From an uncultured Balneola sp. (GTDB taxonomy: Bacteria; Bacteroidota; Rhodothermia; Balneolales; Balneolaceae): a stretch of DNA of 64,000 nt. Positions within the stretch are counted from its first letter, which is position 1. The number at the start of each line of letters is the position of its first letter. Made by a program: the position numbers and the translations under genes. The stretch lies in contig CAJXQC010000009.1 of NCBI GenBank assembly GCA_913058495.1, forward strand, positions 1 through 64,000, given 5' to 3'. A model generated the notes under the pieces. That model was not told the DNA's origin and made no database searches. It saw only the letters and a list, made by a program, of their open reading frames with translations. Below, one piece after another: positions 26,360 to 36,098 of the stretch.

Positions 26360-27385
26360 TCAGTTTGTGAAGTACATAATTGTTGCAATCACCATAAAGT
26401 TAATGATACTGAGGGGAAGCAATCTTGCCCAACCCAGTTTCATAACCTGATTGTATTTGAAACGTGGAATCGTCCATCTTACCCAAATAAATACAAAGCA
26501 CCAGAAGCAAACTTTCAAGGTAAATACAGATACATCTAAAATGCCTTTTAACCATATATTCATGTCTGCTGGTATATAAAGATCAGCAAAAGGGAGGTGG
26601 TAACTGCCAAAGAAGAACGTTGTTATTAAGATACTTCCGATAAATACGTGCATGTATTCGGCCAGAAAGAACATTCCGAATTTCATTGAGCTGTACTCTG
26701 TATGGAACCCACCAACTAATTCCTGCTCTGCTTCTACAAGATCAAAAGGAGTACGGTTTGATTCCGCAAATGCACAAATTATAAAAATAATTGCACCAAG
26801 GGGGTTTACAAAGAAATTCCACCACATAGATTGAGATTCTGCAATATCAATGAGACTCAAAGAACCGGTCATCAAAATTACAGAAGCTACAGCCATACCC
26901 ATAGGAAGTTCGTAGCTGATCATTTGTGCCGCTGCTCTCAATCCTCCAAGAAGAGAATATTTACTGTTTGATGCCCAACCTGCCAGCGTTACTCCATAAA
27001 CACCAAGAGAAGCTACAGCAAGTAAATACAGAACAGCTGCATTTATATCGGTTACATACAAACCTGCTCCAAAAGGAATAACTGCTACAGAAAGCAATGC
27101 TGTGATAACAGGAATCATTGGTGCAATAGCATGCAATTTCTTATAACCATGAGTAGGGGTCACGTCTTCTTTTAAAAGAAGCTTAAGTACATCTGCTAAA
27201 GGCTGTAACAAACCGAAAGGTCCAACACGATTCGGGCCAACACGATTTTGTATAAAAGCAGCAACTCTTCGCTCGGCATATACAAGAATAGCAGCTGAGT
27301 TCAAATAACTTATCATCCCAACACCAAGAACGATTGCCCAAACAGGTATTGCCAAAGGTCCGATTTCAAGAATAGCTGGATTCAT
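26360..27385 (-). CDS. nuoH: NADH-quinone oxidoreductase subunit H
   Basis: A 341-residue, eight-helix membrane subunit at the junction of the peripheral and proton-pumping arms of complex I, forming part of the quinone channel. The cytoplasmic loop [20 protein letters not shown] and the charged ERRVAAF, plus the [16 protein letters not shown] loop, are the family signatures. It overlaps the nuoG stop by 1 bp. It is the last gene here; a strong terminator follows and nuoIJKLMN are absent. Confidence 0.97.
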   Translation of the reverse strand: MNPAILEIGPLAIPVWAIVLGVGMISYLNSAAILVYAERRVAAFIQNRVGPNRVGPFGLLQPLADVLKLLLKEDVTPTHGYKKLHAIAPMIPVITALLSVAVIPFGAGLYVTDINAAVLYLLAVASLGVYGVTLAGWASNSKYSLLGGLRAAAQMISYELPMGMAVASVILMTGSLSLIDIAESQSMWWNFFVNPLGAIIFIICAFAESNRTPFDLVEAEQELVGGFHTEYSSMKFGMFFLAEYMHVFIGSILITTFFFGSYHLPFADLYIPADMNIWLKGILDVSVFTLKVCFWCFVFIWVRWTIPRFKYNQVMKLGWARLLPLSIINFMVIATIMYFTN

Positions 27386-29121
27386 TATGCAGATACCTCT
27401 TCTTTATTCATTCCGGTTAACTGGATTCCGTTTTCATCGTCCATTTTCTCATAACTAACACCTTCAAAACTTGAATTTGAAGAAGCGATCTCATCCATTA
27501 TTTCTCTGGATGTACCAAACTGAATAGACAACCCTAATCTTTTTCCAAGATTATTCATAAGCTCCCAGGTTGGGGTACAATCAACTTTGTTATCTTCATT
27601 AACCCAGTTGTCGAAATTGGTTCCGTAGCGATCTAGTCGACCTTCTGACATCTCAAGATCCAGTTTACGATGAGTGTATTTGGTTTCTTTTGCAGGAAGG
27701 GAGCGTTGAATTCTACCTTCTACGTTTACATAACTTGCAGCATGTTCAGCAATACAAGTAATTGGAATTACAAGATCTGTTGATTTTGATGTTTCCGTCT
27801 CGTTTGTAGCAAGTGAAATTACATATGGCTTTTTGAGATCTTCAGAATCAAGTACCCCACGATCTACTAACTCATCGTTCAGTAGTACTACAACTTTTGC
27901 TGATTTAATTGCTGCTTTAAGATCTTCAGCTGAAGTTTCAGAAAAACCTAGGGCCTTAACACCCTTTGTATTTGGTGCTTGATCATCTGTTAGCAAAAAG
28001 TCATCCCCAAAACCTTCTTTAACGTCAGGGGAGAAGTAGAAATCATTTACGCCCCAAGTGCTGAATGTTTTCATCAGAGCATAATTTTCCTCAACGGATG
28101 CATGAGCAGAACCTAATACCAGAACATCGGCAGGTTTTACAGCTTCAAGCTTTTCTGCAAAAGTCTCGATTGCATTGTTCCATGATGTTTTGATCTGATT
28201 ATCACCATCCGCTTTGATAGAAGGTCTTGAAATACGATTCTCGTTAAATTTGGTGTAAGCCATTCGTGCTTCATCCGGCATCCAGTGCGTATTAACGTTC
28301 TCATTGTAACGAGGAGTGAGGCGTAATACCAAGTTATCACGAGTCCAAAGATCAACATTGGTACCTTTACCTCCGGTGATATCGATGCTTGGAGTTTGGT
28401 TCATTTCCCAAACTCGAGCCTTAAATCTGAAATCGGTAGAAGTAAGCGCTCCAACGGGACAAATATCCACAGTATTCAAAGAATATGGATCGTCAAATTC
28501 CATTCCCGGAGCAGTAATCGGATAATTTTTATCGCCTCTTGAAGCAATTGTAAGCTGATACGTTTCGGAAATTTCCTCAGTAAATCTAACACAGCGTGTA
28601 CAGTTGATACAACGTTCAGCATCTAAAGTTACTCTTGGTCCGAGTTCAACTCTTTTAGGTTTATGCACTTTCTTTACTTCAAAACGAGAGCCTTCAGGTC
28701 CGTACTTATATGTTTGAATCTGTAGTGGACATTCACCTGCCTGATCACAAATCGGGCAATCAAGAGGGTGATTGATCAGGATCAACTCCATGGTATCTTT
28801 TTGGGCACGTGCTACTTCCTCGCTAGTTTCCTGAGTATGAACAACCATTCCATCGGTCATTTCCATGCTGCAGGATGTCTGCATTTTAGGGAACCAACGA
28901 ATTACACGTTCACCATTTTCATCCAGTTCGTATTCGCCTGTTTCCCGATTCTGTACAGGAGTTCCAACTTTTACATAACACTGGCGACAATTCGCAGGTG
29001 CACTCATTTCCGGGTGGTAGCAGAAGAATGGTACTTCTTTACCATTATCTAAAATGAACTGGAGCAATTTAGGCTTGCCCTCAAATTCGTATCGTTTACC
29101 GTCTATAAATATTTCTGGCAT
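27385..29121 (-). CDS. nuoG: NADH-quinone oxidoreductase subunit G (compact form)
   Basis: A 578-residue iron-sulfur subunit. The N-terminal 2Fe-2S ferredoxin-like domain (FFCYHPEMSAPANCRQC and CSMEMTDG), the HxxxCxxCxxxxxC site in HPLDCPICDQAGECPLQ, and the 4Fe-4S motif CINCTRC with CPVGAL are all present. A shortened molybdopterin-type domain follows; it is much shorter than the roughly 900-residue E. coli form. Separated from nuoF by a 64-bp spacer holding an inverted repeat, and overlapping nuoH by 1 bp. Confidence 0.95.
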   Translation of the reverse strand: MPEIFIDGKRYEFEGKPKLLQFILDNGKEVPFFCYHPEMSAPANCRQCYVKVGTPVQNRETGEYELDENGERVIRWFPKMQTSCSMEMTDGMVVHTQETSEEVARAQKDTMELILINHPLDCPICDQAGECPLQIQTYKYGPEGSRFEVKKVHKPKRVELGPRVTLDAERCINCTRCVRFTEEISETYQLTIASRGDKNYPITAPGMEFDDPYSLNTVDICPVGALTSTDFRFKARVWEMNQTPSIDITGGKGTNVDLWTRDNLVLRLTPRYNENVNTHWMPDEARMAYTKFNENRISRPSIKADGDNQIKTSWNNAIETFAEKLEAVKPADVLVLGSAHASVEENYALMKTFSTWGVNDFYFSPDVKEGFGDDFLLTDDQAPNTKGVKALGFSETSAEDLKAAIKSAKVVVLLNDELVDRGVLDSEDLKKPYVISLATNETETSKSTDLVIPITCIAEHAASYVNVEGRIQRSLPAKETKYTHRKLDLEMSEGRLDRYGTNFDNWVNEDNKVDCTPTWELMNNLGKRLGLSIQFGTSREIMDEIASSNSSFEGVSYEKMDDENGIQLTGMNKEEVSA

Positions 29122-29134
29122 AATTTCTTATTTA

Positions 29135-29180
29135 AACCACAGAGGGCACTAAGCTGTTTTTCTCTGTGTTCTTTGTGGTT
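29135..29180. repeat. CCACAGAG-type hairpin repeat inside the nuo operon
   Basis: AACCACAGAGGGCAC (29135-29149) and GTGTTCTTTGTGGTT (29166-29180) form an imperfect inverted repeat, 12 of 15 positions pairing, with a 16-nt centre. It fills most of the nuoF-nuoG spacer. Sequences of this CCACAGAG/CTCTGTG type are familiar as dispersed intergenic repeats in several bacterial phyla. Confidence 0.6.
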
Positions 29181-29185
29181 GATAA

Positions 29186-30469
29186 TTAAGCAAGTGCATA
29201 TGTACTTTTTTTGCACCGAGCTTCAAATTCGTCTCTAAATCTGTCAATAGTATAACGCACCGGCCATGCAGCAGCATCAGCAAGTGCACAAATAGTCCGT
29301 CCTTCCATCTGTGAACAAAGATCGATCAATAATTCAAGATCTCTGATCTCTCCATCACCATTTCTGATCTTCAATAAGATCTTTTCTAACCAACCGGTTC
29401 CTTCACGGCAAGGAGTACATTGTCCACAGGACTCATGATGATAGAAATGAGATATTCTCCACAGCATTTCAACCATGTCCGTATCTTCATCCATTACGAT
29501 CATTCCTGCAGTTCCCATCATAGAACCGGCTTCGCGCAATGAATCTGCATCCATATTAACGCCTTCAAGAGTATCACCTCTAAGAATAGGAGTGGAAGAA
29601 CCGCCGGGAATTAATCCTTTAAGTTTCTTTCCGTTTCTCATTCCTCCTGCAACTTCTTCGATCAAAGTGAGAACTGGCATTCCTGTAGGTAATTCATAAA
29701 CTCCGGGTCGGTTAACATGACCTGAAATTCCATAAAGAACCGGTCCGGGATGAGTTTCAGCTCCGATTCCGGAAAACCAATCAGCACCATTTTTAATTAC
29801 CAATGGCACACAAGCAAGAGTTTCAATATTGTTGATAGTAGTTGGTCGTCCCCATAATCCTTTTTGAGCAGGGAAGGGAGGTTTTACTCTTGGATATCCA
29901 CGTTTTCCTTCCAAAGATTCAAGCATGGAAGTTTCTTCACCACAGATGTAAGCTCCTGCTCCGCCTGTAACGTGAAATTCCACATCAAATCCGGAACCAA
30001 GGATATTTTTTCCGATAAAGCCTTTATCGTATGCATCTTTAAGAGCTTTTTCCATCATTTTTATCCAGGAATAATACTCTCCACGGATGTAAACGTAAAT
30101 GGCGGAACACTGCATTGCATAAGCTGCAATAAGAGCTCCTTCTATGAAAAGATGAGGATTGTATTCAAAGATCTTTCGGTCTTTAAAAGTACCCGGTTCT
30201 GATTCATCACCATTACAAGCTAAATATCTTGGTCCGCCGTCAGGTTTCGGCATAAAAGACCACTTTAAGCCGGCATTAAAACCAGCGCCACCACGTCCAC
30301 GGATATTTGCAGCTTTAACTTCATTAATTACTTTTTCAGAATCCCAATCGTTAGATAAAACCTTTTTTAGAGAGTCATAACCACCATTTTTGGTGTAAAC
30401 GTCGATCTCATGAAGATTTGGGATATCCGGGATAATTACTGGAGTATATGATTTCCAATCAAATGACAT
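29186..30469 (-). CDS. nuoF: NADH-quinone oxidoreductase subunit F
   Basis: A 427-residue NADH- and FMN-binding subunit of complex I. Glycine-rich NADH motif GRGGAGFNAGLKWSF and the FMN-binding GAYICGEETSMLES are present. The N3 4Fe-4S cluster ligands are CGQCTPCREGTGW plus a distal cysteine (ICALADAAAWP). Length matches the family. The gap to nuoE is 3 bp. Confidence 0.97.
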   Translation of the reverse strand: MSFDWKSYTPVIIPDIPNLHEIDVYTKNGGYDSLKKVLSNDWDSEKVINEVKAANIRGRGGAGFNAGLKWSFMPKPDGGPRYLACNGDESEPGTFKDRKIFEYNPHLFIEGALIAAYAMQCSAIYVYIRGEYYSWIKMMEKALKDAYDKGFIGKNILGSGFDVEFHVTGGAGAYICGEETSMLESLEGKRGYPRVKPPFPAQKGLWGRPTTINNIETLACVPLVIKNGADWFSGIGAETHPGPVLYGISGHVNRPGVYELPTGMPVLTLIEEVAGGMRNGKKLKGLIPGGSSTPILRGDTLEGVNMDADSLREAGSMMGTAGMIVMDEDTDMVEMLWRISHFYHHESCGQCTPCREGTGWLEKILLKIRNGDGEIRDLELLIDLCSQMEGRTICALADAAAWPVRYTIDRFRDEFEARCKKSTYALA

Positions 30470-30472
30470 TTC

Positions 30473-31012
30473 TTAACTCCTTTCCGTGTGTTGTGGCATA
30501 CCAACCGATTCAAATTCAGGCATTTTATCTGCTTTCAAGCTTTCAATAACGTCATCAAGCTTTTCTTCTGTAAGATTGTTTACATATACATCGTTTGTGA
30601 TCTGCATCATTGGAGCATAACCACAAGCTCCTAAACACTCCACTGACTGAATACTAAACATTCCGTCTTTGGTAGTTTCACCAGCTTTAATGCCAAGCTT
30701 ATTTTCAAGATAGTGCAGCATATCATATCCGCCACAAAGTTGGCAACTTGTAGTAGTACAAACATCGAGTACATACTTACCCATTTTCTCTTTGTAATAC
30801 TGAGTATAGAAAGTTGCAACACCGTGTACGTGGGAAACAGGCAGGTCTAAAGTTTCAGCAACTAAATGCTGTACTTCAGGCTCCACATGTCCAAATCTTC
30901 GTTGAGCAACCCAAAGAGTAGGTAAAGTAGCCGGCATTACTTCCGGGAACTTAGCTTTGATAGTCTCAATCTCTTTTAAATCTTCCGGGGTGAATTCGTA
31001 GTTATTCGCCAT
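30473..31012 (-). CDS. nuoE: NADH-quinone oxidoreductase subunit E
   Basis: A 179-residue thioredoxin-like subunit carrying the N1a 2Fe-2S cluster. The ligands are C-x4-C in CTTTSC and C-x3-C in CLGAC. N-terminal helices precede the VHGVATFYTQYY motif. Its ATG overlaps the nuoD TAA by 1 bp, and it is 3 bp upstream of nuoF. Confidence 0.96.
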   Translation of the reverse strand: MANNYEFTPEDLKEIETIKAKFPEVMPATLPTLWVAQRRFGHVEPEVQHLVAETLDLPVSHVHGVATFYTQYYKEKMGKYVLDVCTTTSCQLCGGYDMLHYLENKLGIKAGETTKDGMFSIQSVECLGACGYAPMMQITNDVYVNNLTEEKLDDVIESLKADKMPEFESVGMPQHTERS

Positions 31013-32304
31013 TATTTATCTGCTTCTCCCATTACAGGGTCAACTCCACCAATGATAACCACAGTATCGGCTACCATCTCTCCATCGAGAATGTTTTCCA
31101 GTACCTGCAAGTTTCTAAATGAGGGAGTGTTAATTTTAATTCTCCAGGGATGTCCGGTTCCGTCACTTTGAATGTAATATCCAAGCTCGCCTTTAGGAGA
31201 CTCTACAGCATGGTAGCATTCTGCTCCGGCAGGCGGACAAATTCCTGTATCGGTCATCATAAAATCGTGAATCATACCTTCCATCGAGTAATACACTTCG
31301 TCTTTAGAAGGATAGGTATGTTTAGCATTGTTAGATCTGATCGGGCCTTTTGGCATTTTATCTAAACACTGCTGAATAATTCTGATACTTTCTTTCATTT
31401 CTTCCATACGAACGAAATATCTGGCAAGGTTATCACCTTCCAAACGAGTAGGAACTTCAAATTCTACTTCGTCATATTTTGAATATGGAGTAATAATTCG
31501 TTGATCAATAGCAAAACCGGAAGCTCTGAGAACAGGTCCTGTTGCTCCAATATCTAAAGCTTTGTCAGTTTCAAGAACACCAACATTTTCATTTCTGTCG
31601 ATGAAAATTCTGTTTCTGTCTAAAAGTCCATGCCAGTCTTTAAGTTCTTGTGGAAACTTAGTAATGAACTCTTTGATAATTGCAGAAGCATCGCTGGTCA
31701 AGTCATTAGCAACACCGCCAATTCGTGAGTGAGAAACGGTAAATCTGTGTCCTGCAATCTGATCCATAATATCATAGATCTTTTCACGCTCACGGAATGT
31801 CCAGATAAAGAAGGAAATTGCACCGGCATCCATAACCATCGTTCCCAACCAAAGAAGGTGAGAAGAGATTCGGGCCAATTCACAACCGATCATCCTTATA
31901 TATTGAGCTCGGTCAGGAACTTCAACACTTGCAATTTTTTCGACAGCCAAACAAAGCGCAACATTATTGCTGTAAGGAGAGAGATAATCCATACGATCCG
32001 TGTATGGCATAAATTCCTGATACGTTTTGTTCTCAGCAATTTTTTCAACGCCTCTGTGCAGATATCCAATATCGAGTTTTGTTTTCTCGATGGTTTCTCC
32101 ACGCAATTGAAGTACTAAACGAAGAACTCCGTGAGTTGCAGGGTGCTGAGGACCCATATTTAGGATCATCTTCGCATTTAACGGATCATCGATATCCACA
32201 TCTTCAATAGTAGTATGTTTGTCTTCAAGACTTTTATATATACTACGCTGATGTTTCTCTTGAAACTGCGGATTTACTTTGCTGTTAATGTCTGTTACTT
32301 TCAT
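31012..32304 (-). CDS. nuoD: NADH-quinone oxidoreductase subunit D
   Basis: A 430-residue hydrogenase-like subunit that lines the quinone-binding site. The N-terminal GPQHPATHGVLRL and DIGYLHRGVEK and the C-terminal DPVMGEADK match the family. It is separate from nuoC (5-bp gap), unlike the fused nuoCD of enterobacteria. The N-terminal extension of about 50 residues is longer than in E. coli. Confidence 0.97.
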   Translation of the reverse strand: MKVTDINSKVNPQFQEKHQRSIYKSLEDKHTTIEDVDIDDPLNAKMILNMGPQHPATHGVLRLVLQLRGETIEKTKLDIGYLHRGVEKIAENKTYQEFMPYTDRMDYLSPYSNNVALCLAVEKIASVEVPDRAQYIRMIGCELARISSHLLWLGTMVMDAGAISFFIWTFREREKIYDIMDQIAGHRFTVSHSRIGGVANDLTSDASAIIKEFITKFPQELKDWHGLLDRNRIFIDRNENVGVLETDKALDIGATGPVLRASGFAIDQRIITPYSKYDEVEFEVPTRLEGDNLARYFVRMEEMKESIRIIQQCLDKMPKGPIRSNNAKHTYPSKDEVYYSMEGMIHDFMMTDTGICPPAGAECYHAVESPKGELGYYIQSDGTGHPWRIKINTPSFRNLQVLENILDGEMVADTVVIIGGVDPVMGEADK

Positions 32305-32309
32305 ATGCC

Positions 32310-32822
32310 TTACTCCGTATCTGGTGTTGTGTTAGGCAATTCAATGGATCCCGGAATTCCCAAAAGAGGAAATTCTTTTCTCATCGGGAAGTACTCAAAA
32401 TCTTCAGGCATAAATATTCTTCTCAGATCAGGGTGATTTTCAAAACGAACTCCGAACATATCGTAAACTTCACGTTCGTTCCAACCTGCAGCCTTCCAAA
32501 CTGAAGAAACTGATTCTAATGTTGGATTTTCTTCTTCTACACGAACTTTAATAAATACTCTGGTTTGTGTACGAAGGTTCATAAGGTTATAAACAACTTC
32601 AAAACGCTCATCAGAAGTGTAGCGATCGTTGCCAAAAACATCGCAAAGAAAAACAAAATGCTGCTTCTCTTTAAGATATTTTGAGATTTCAAGAATTGAA
32701 TCAGCTTCAACCCGTACAAAAGTGTCTCCGCTATTTTGATAGACTTCTATCAGCTTATCAGAAAAATTTTCTGTAAGACCATCTACCAGAGTTTGTAAAG
32801 TGTCATTTAATTCTAAGCTCAT
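32310..32822 (-). CDS. nuoC: NADH-quinone oxidoreductase subunit C
   Basis: A 170-residue, 30-kDa-type subunit of the peripheral arm. Signatures are the RVEEENPTLESVSSVWKAAGWNEREVYDMFGVRFE stretch, the conserved HPDLRRIFMPEDFEYFPMRKEFPL end and the FIKVRV strand. It has no cluster and supports the quinone module. A 3-bp gap separates it from nuoB and 5 bp from nuoD. Confidence 0.96.
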   Translation of the reverse strand: MSLELNDTLQTLVDGLTENFSDKLIEVYQNSGDTFVRVEADSILEISKYLKEKQHFVFLCDVFGNDRYTSDERFEVVYNLMNLRTQTRVFIKVRVEEENPTLESVSSVWKAAGWNEREVYDMFGVRFENHPDLRRIFMPEDFEYFPMRKEFPLLGIPGSIELPNTTPDTE

Positions 32823-32825
32823 AGA

Positions 32826-33308
32826 CTAGGTATCCAAAAGAACAGAATGTTCTGTTTTAATTTTGTCTTGAATTTTCATTAGTGCGTGTATTACAGCATC
32901 CGGTCTTGGTGGACATCCGGAAACATAAGCATCAACAGGAAGGAAATTATCTACTCCCTGAACTACTCCGTAGCATCTGTGCATCCCACCGGTAGAAGCA
33001 CAAGCTCCCATTGCGATACACCATTTCGGGTCAGGCATCTGATCCCAGATTCTACGAATTGCGTGCGACATTTTATAGGTAGTCCAACCTGCGACAATCA
33101 TTACATCACTTTGACGAGGAGAGAAGCGAAACACTTCTGACCCAAATCGGGATACATCATACTTAGGTCCTGCAAATGCCATCATCTCAATAGCGCAACA
33201 AGCTAAACCCATTGGCATTGGCCATGCTGCATTTGCGCGTCCCCAATTTATTAATTTGTCTAAGCGGGTGGTTAAATAACCTTCACCAAGTGCGGATTCA
33301 ATTCCCAT
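32826..33308 (-). CDS. nuoB: NADH-quinone oxidoreductase subunit B
   Basis: A 160-residue subunit that holds the terminal N2 4Fe-4S cluster next to quinone. The four ligand cysteines are seen as the tandem pair in [10 protein letters not shown], one in GACASTGG and one in [10 protein letters not shown]. Residues 1-30 are the amphipathic N-terminus. A 8-bp gap separates it from nuoA. Confidence 0.97.
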   Translation of the reverse strand: MGIESALGEGYLTTRLDKLINWGRANAAWPMPMGLACCAIEMMAFAGPKYDVSRFGSEVFRFSPRQSDVMIVAGWTTYKMSHAIRRIWDQMPDPKWCIAMGACASTGGMHRCYGVVQGVDNFLPVDAYVSGCPPRPDAVIHALMKIQDKIKTEHSVLLDT

Positions 33309-33316
33309 TATAAACT

Positions 33317-33691
33317 CTAAATTTTATTTGTTTTAAGATCCCAGTCTAAAGTTCCTTTTTTCAAAGTATATAAAAGACCGATCAGAAGTATAGTTATAAA
33401 TACCATCATCGAAATGAACGTTCCAAGTCCTAAATCTAAATATCGTACTGCCCACGGATAGATAAATACAACCTCCAGATCGAACACGATAAACTCCATT
33501 GCAACCAGATAAAAACTGATCGAATATCTTTCACGAGCTTCACCAACCGGATCCATTCCACTTTCATATGGATTCAATTTGTGCTTGTTTGGGCGGTAAG
33601 GGCCAAGTATTCTTGACAGAGTCATTAATAGAAGAGCCAAAACAATGGCGATACCTGCAAGAATTAAAATAGGAAAATAACTGTCGAGCAT
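33317..33691 (-). CDS. nuoA: NADH-quinone oxidoreductase subunit A
   Basis: A 124-residue membrane subunit with three hydrophobic helices (about 6-26, 66-88, 92-112). The loop between helices 1 and 2 has the conserved [18 protein letters not shown], and the second helix has [10 protein letters not shown]. First gene of the operon; the divergent bifunctional nuclease gene begins 218 bp upstream. Confidence 0.96.
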   Translation of the reverse strand: MLDSYFPILILAGIAIVLALLLMTLSRILGPYRPNKHKLNPYESGMDPVGEARERYSISFYLVAMEFIVFDLEVVFIYPWAVRYLDLGLGTFISMMVFITILLIGLLYTLKKGTLDWDLKTNKI

Positions 33692-33721
33692 AGAATTATT
33701 AAGTCACAATTTATGAGCTAA

Positions 33722-33750
33722 AAGTTAGCCTCAATGTTTGGCAATGTCAA
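33722..33750 (-). promoter_or_regulatory. predicted sigma-70 promoter of the nuo operon
   Basis: On the minus strand TTGACA (33745-33750) is followed after exactly 17 bp by TAACTT (33722-33727), predicting a start about 24 nt before the nuoA ATG. The -35 is perfect; the -10 matches only three of six positions. Confidence 0.45.
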
Positions 33751-33909
33751 TGAAATCGGGCGTGAATATAGGCTTAAATTTACTTTTTATGAGAAGGAAT
33801 TTTTATTAAGAATAATTCTAAATAAAATGAACGCGAAAGGTATTCAATTCAGTTTAACACTTACATAAAAAACCGTACATTTATAGAAAAGTTTCACAAA
33901 GGTTATCGT

Positions 33910-34491
33910 TTGAAGAAAATAAAGATGGAAATTTTAGGATTATCGACAAGCCCGAGTAGTGGAGGGGCGTATGCATTGATCCTATCTGAAGTAAAAGGTA
34001 ATCGTAGGCTTCCTATCATTATAGGTTCATTTGAGGCTCAGGCCATTGCTTTGGAGCTAGAAAATATAAAACCACCCAGGCCAATGACTCATGATCTATT
34101 AAAGAATTTGATTCTCAGTTTCAATTCTGAGATCAAATATATTTATGTAAATGAGTTGTCGGAAGGAACATTTTATGCGCAGGTTGTCATGGACAGGGAT
34201 GGTGAAACTGTAGAATTAGATGCGCGACCAAGTGATGCAATAGCGCTTGCAGTAAGATTTGGTTGTGAGATATTTGTTGCTGACAGTGTTTTGAAAGAGG
34301 CTGGAATTTCAACTGAGCCTGAATCAACCACACTGGAAGAAGCTTTAAATGTAGAAATTGAAGAGCCGGTAAAGAAAAGTCTATCCAGACTTGAAGAGCT
34401 GAACAAAGCACTGAAAGAAGCAATTGAAGCTGAGAATTACGAGAAAGCTGCAAAAATCAGAGATACTATTCAAAAACTTAAGGCCAATTAG
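33910..34491 (+). CDS. bifunctional nuclease (DUF151) with C-terminal UVR motif
   Basis: A 193-residue protein. The DUF151 domain (about 1-135) shows LSTSPSSGGAYALILSE, LPIIIGSFEAQAIALE and the DARPSDAIALAVRFG motif. A UvrB/UvrC interaction motif (LEELNKALKEAIEAENYEKAA) forms the C-terminus. Family members degrade DNA and RNA. A TTG start at 33910 gives the family's usual MKKIxxEILGL N-terminus; ATG 33925 is the alternative. bshC follows with a 1-bp overlap. Confidence 0.92.
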   Translation: MKKIKMEILGLSTSPSSGGAYALILSEVKGNRRLPIIIGSFEAQAIALELENIKPPRPMTHDLLKNLILSFNSEIKYIYVNELSEGTFYAQVVMDRDGETVELDARPSDAIALAVRFGCEIFVADSVLKEAGISTEPESTTLEEALNVEIEEPVKKSLSRLEELNKALKEAIEAENYEKAAKIRDTIQKLKAN

Positions 34492-36098
34492 TGACTAAAG
34501 AAACTTACTCTTTCGATAAGCTTCCATTTTCGAAATTATTTAAAACCTACGTATCGAATTTTGCAGATCTCGACGATTTCTATTCTGTAAATCCTTTTTC
34601 AGATTCTGAGATTGCTTCAAAAGCCAAAAGAATTAAAAAGCAGGAATCTCACAAAAAGTTCTTAAAAGCACTTAACGGTTTTCATTCTGAATTAGGTATT
34701 GAACAAAAAGCGCAAGTAGAAAAACTGGCTGATCCTGATTCTTTGGCCATTGTAACGGGACAACAGTTAGGAATTTACGGTGGTCCGGTATTTACCATTT
34801 ATAAAACCATTTCTACCATTTTATTAGCCAAAGAATGGGAAAAGAAATTAGCACGACCAGTGGTTCCGGTTTTCTGGCTTGCAGATGAAGATCACGACTT
34901 TGATGAAATAGCCTGGTTTGGCATACCCGGAAATGAAGAGTTTAAAAAGGTTGAGTATAAAGACCAATCGAATGGTAAGCTTGTATCTGATATTACAATA
35001 AATGATAGTATTGAAGAATTAAAGAATTCGATCAAGTCTGAAATGTTTGATACTGATTTTTCTGAGAAACTTTGGAATCTGTTTGACAAATGTTTCAAAA
35101 GTGGAGTGACATTCAGAAAAGCTTTTGCTTTGATGATGGATGAATTATTTGGCAAGCATGGCTTATTAATAGTGGGAAGCAATTTTGAACCAATAAAGAG
35201 AGTAGTAGCTGATACCTTTAAAAAGTCTGTTATCAATACTGACGATATCAATAAGTCGCTTGAAGAACAATCGAACAAGCTGGAATCCAACTTTCATCGG
35301 CAGGTAATACTTGGAGATTCTAATCTATTCTATATAGATGAAGATGAACAAAGATTAAAACTGGATCGTGAAGAAGGTAAGTGGAGTGCCGGAGACAATA
35401 GTTGGTCGGAGCAGGAATTATTGGACCTAATAGAACGGGAACCTGAGAACTTTTCTCCTAATGTGTTTCTGAGACCTGTGATCCAGGATCAGCTTTTGCC
35501 AACTTTAGGATATGTGGCAGGACCCGGGGAAGTAGCATATTATGGTCAAATGAAAGAACTTTATCCTCATTTTGATCTTGAGATACCCGTAATTTTCCCA
35601 CGTTTCAGTGCTACATTAATAGAGTCCGGAATAGATCGAGTTTTAGATAAAATTCCTTTTGAGTTTCACAGATATGGTGAAAGAATTGAAGACCTGGAAA
35701 AGGAATATGTGAAAATTTCTGAATCAACCGATGTTGAAGCTTTATTTAAATCTTGGAAAGGGAGTATTCAATCTGCTTCAGCGGATCCAAAAGATGTAAT
35801 TAAGGACATTGATGGTTCCTTAGATGGTTTAGTAGGGAAGACCGTTTCGGGCTTTGAAACAGAACTGGATAAGTTAAAAGGAAGGGTTTACAGATCTATT
35901 AAACAGCAGGAAGAAACTCAGCTTCAACGTATCAGAAAGATCAAAGCTCAGCTATATCCGGATAATGGACTGCAGGAGCGGATGGTTTCATTTATGTATT
36001 TCATGAATAAATATGGAGTGGATGTTTGGGATAACCTTTTGTCAGATCTTGAGAAAGAACCACTGCAATTAGACTCTCATCATTTGATAAGATTATAA
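34491..36098 (+). CDS. bshC: bacillithiol biosynthesis cysteine-adding enzyme
   Basis: A 535-residue enzyme that adds cysteine to glucosamine-malate in the last step of bacillithiol synthesis. The N-terminal Rossmann-type part has IVTGQQLGIYGGPVFTIYKT and VPVFWLADEDHDFDEI. A coiled-coil (about 440-500) is followed by the C-terminal QERMVSFMYFMNKYG. It starts at GTG 34491, overlapping the previous stop by 1 bp, and its TAA overlaps the next ATG by 1 bp. bshA and bshB are not in the window. Confidence 0.95.
   Translation: MTKETYSFDKLPFSKLFKTYVSNFADLDDFYSVNPFSDSEIASKAKRIKKQESHKKFLKALNGFHSELGIEQKAQVEKLADPDSLAIVTGQQLGIYGGPVFTIYKTISTILLAKEWEKKLARPVVPVFWLADEDHDFDEIAWFGIPGNEEFKKVEYKDQSNGKLVSDITINDSIEELKNSIKSEMFDTDFSEKLWNLFDKCFKSGVTFRKAFALMMDELFGKHGLLIVGSNFEPIKRVVADTFKKSVINTDDINKSLEEQSNKLESNFHRQVILGDSNLFYIDEDEQRLKLDREEGKWSAGDNSWSEQELLDLIEREPENFSPNVFLRPVIQDQLLPTLGYVAGPGEVAYYGQMKELYPHFDLEIPVIFPRFSATLIESGIDRVLDKIPFEFHRYGERIEDLEKEYVKISESTDVEALFKSWKGSIQSASADPKDVIKDIDGSLDGLVGKTVSGFETELDKLKGRVYRSIKQQEETQLQRIRKIKAQLYPDNGLQERMVSFMYFMNKYGVDVWDNLLSDLEKEPLQLDSHHLIRL

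Noticed and set aside
34173-34453. Overlapping minus-strand ORFs in the bifunctional nuclease gene
   Set aside because: They are antisense shadows; the plus-strand protein has clear family motifs.
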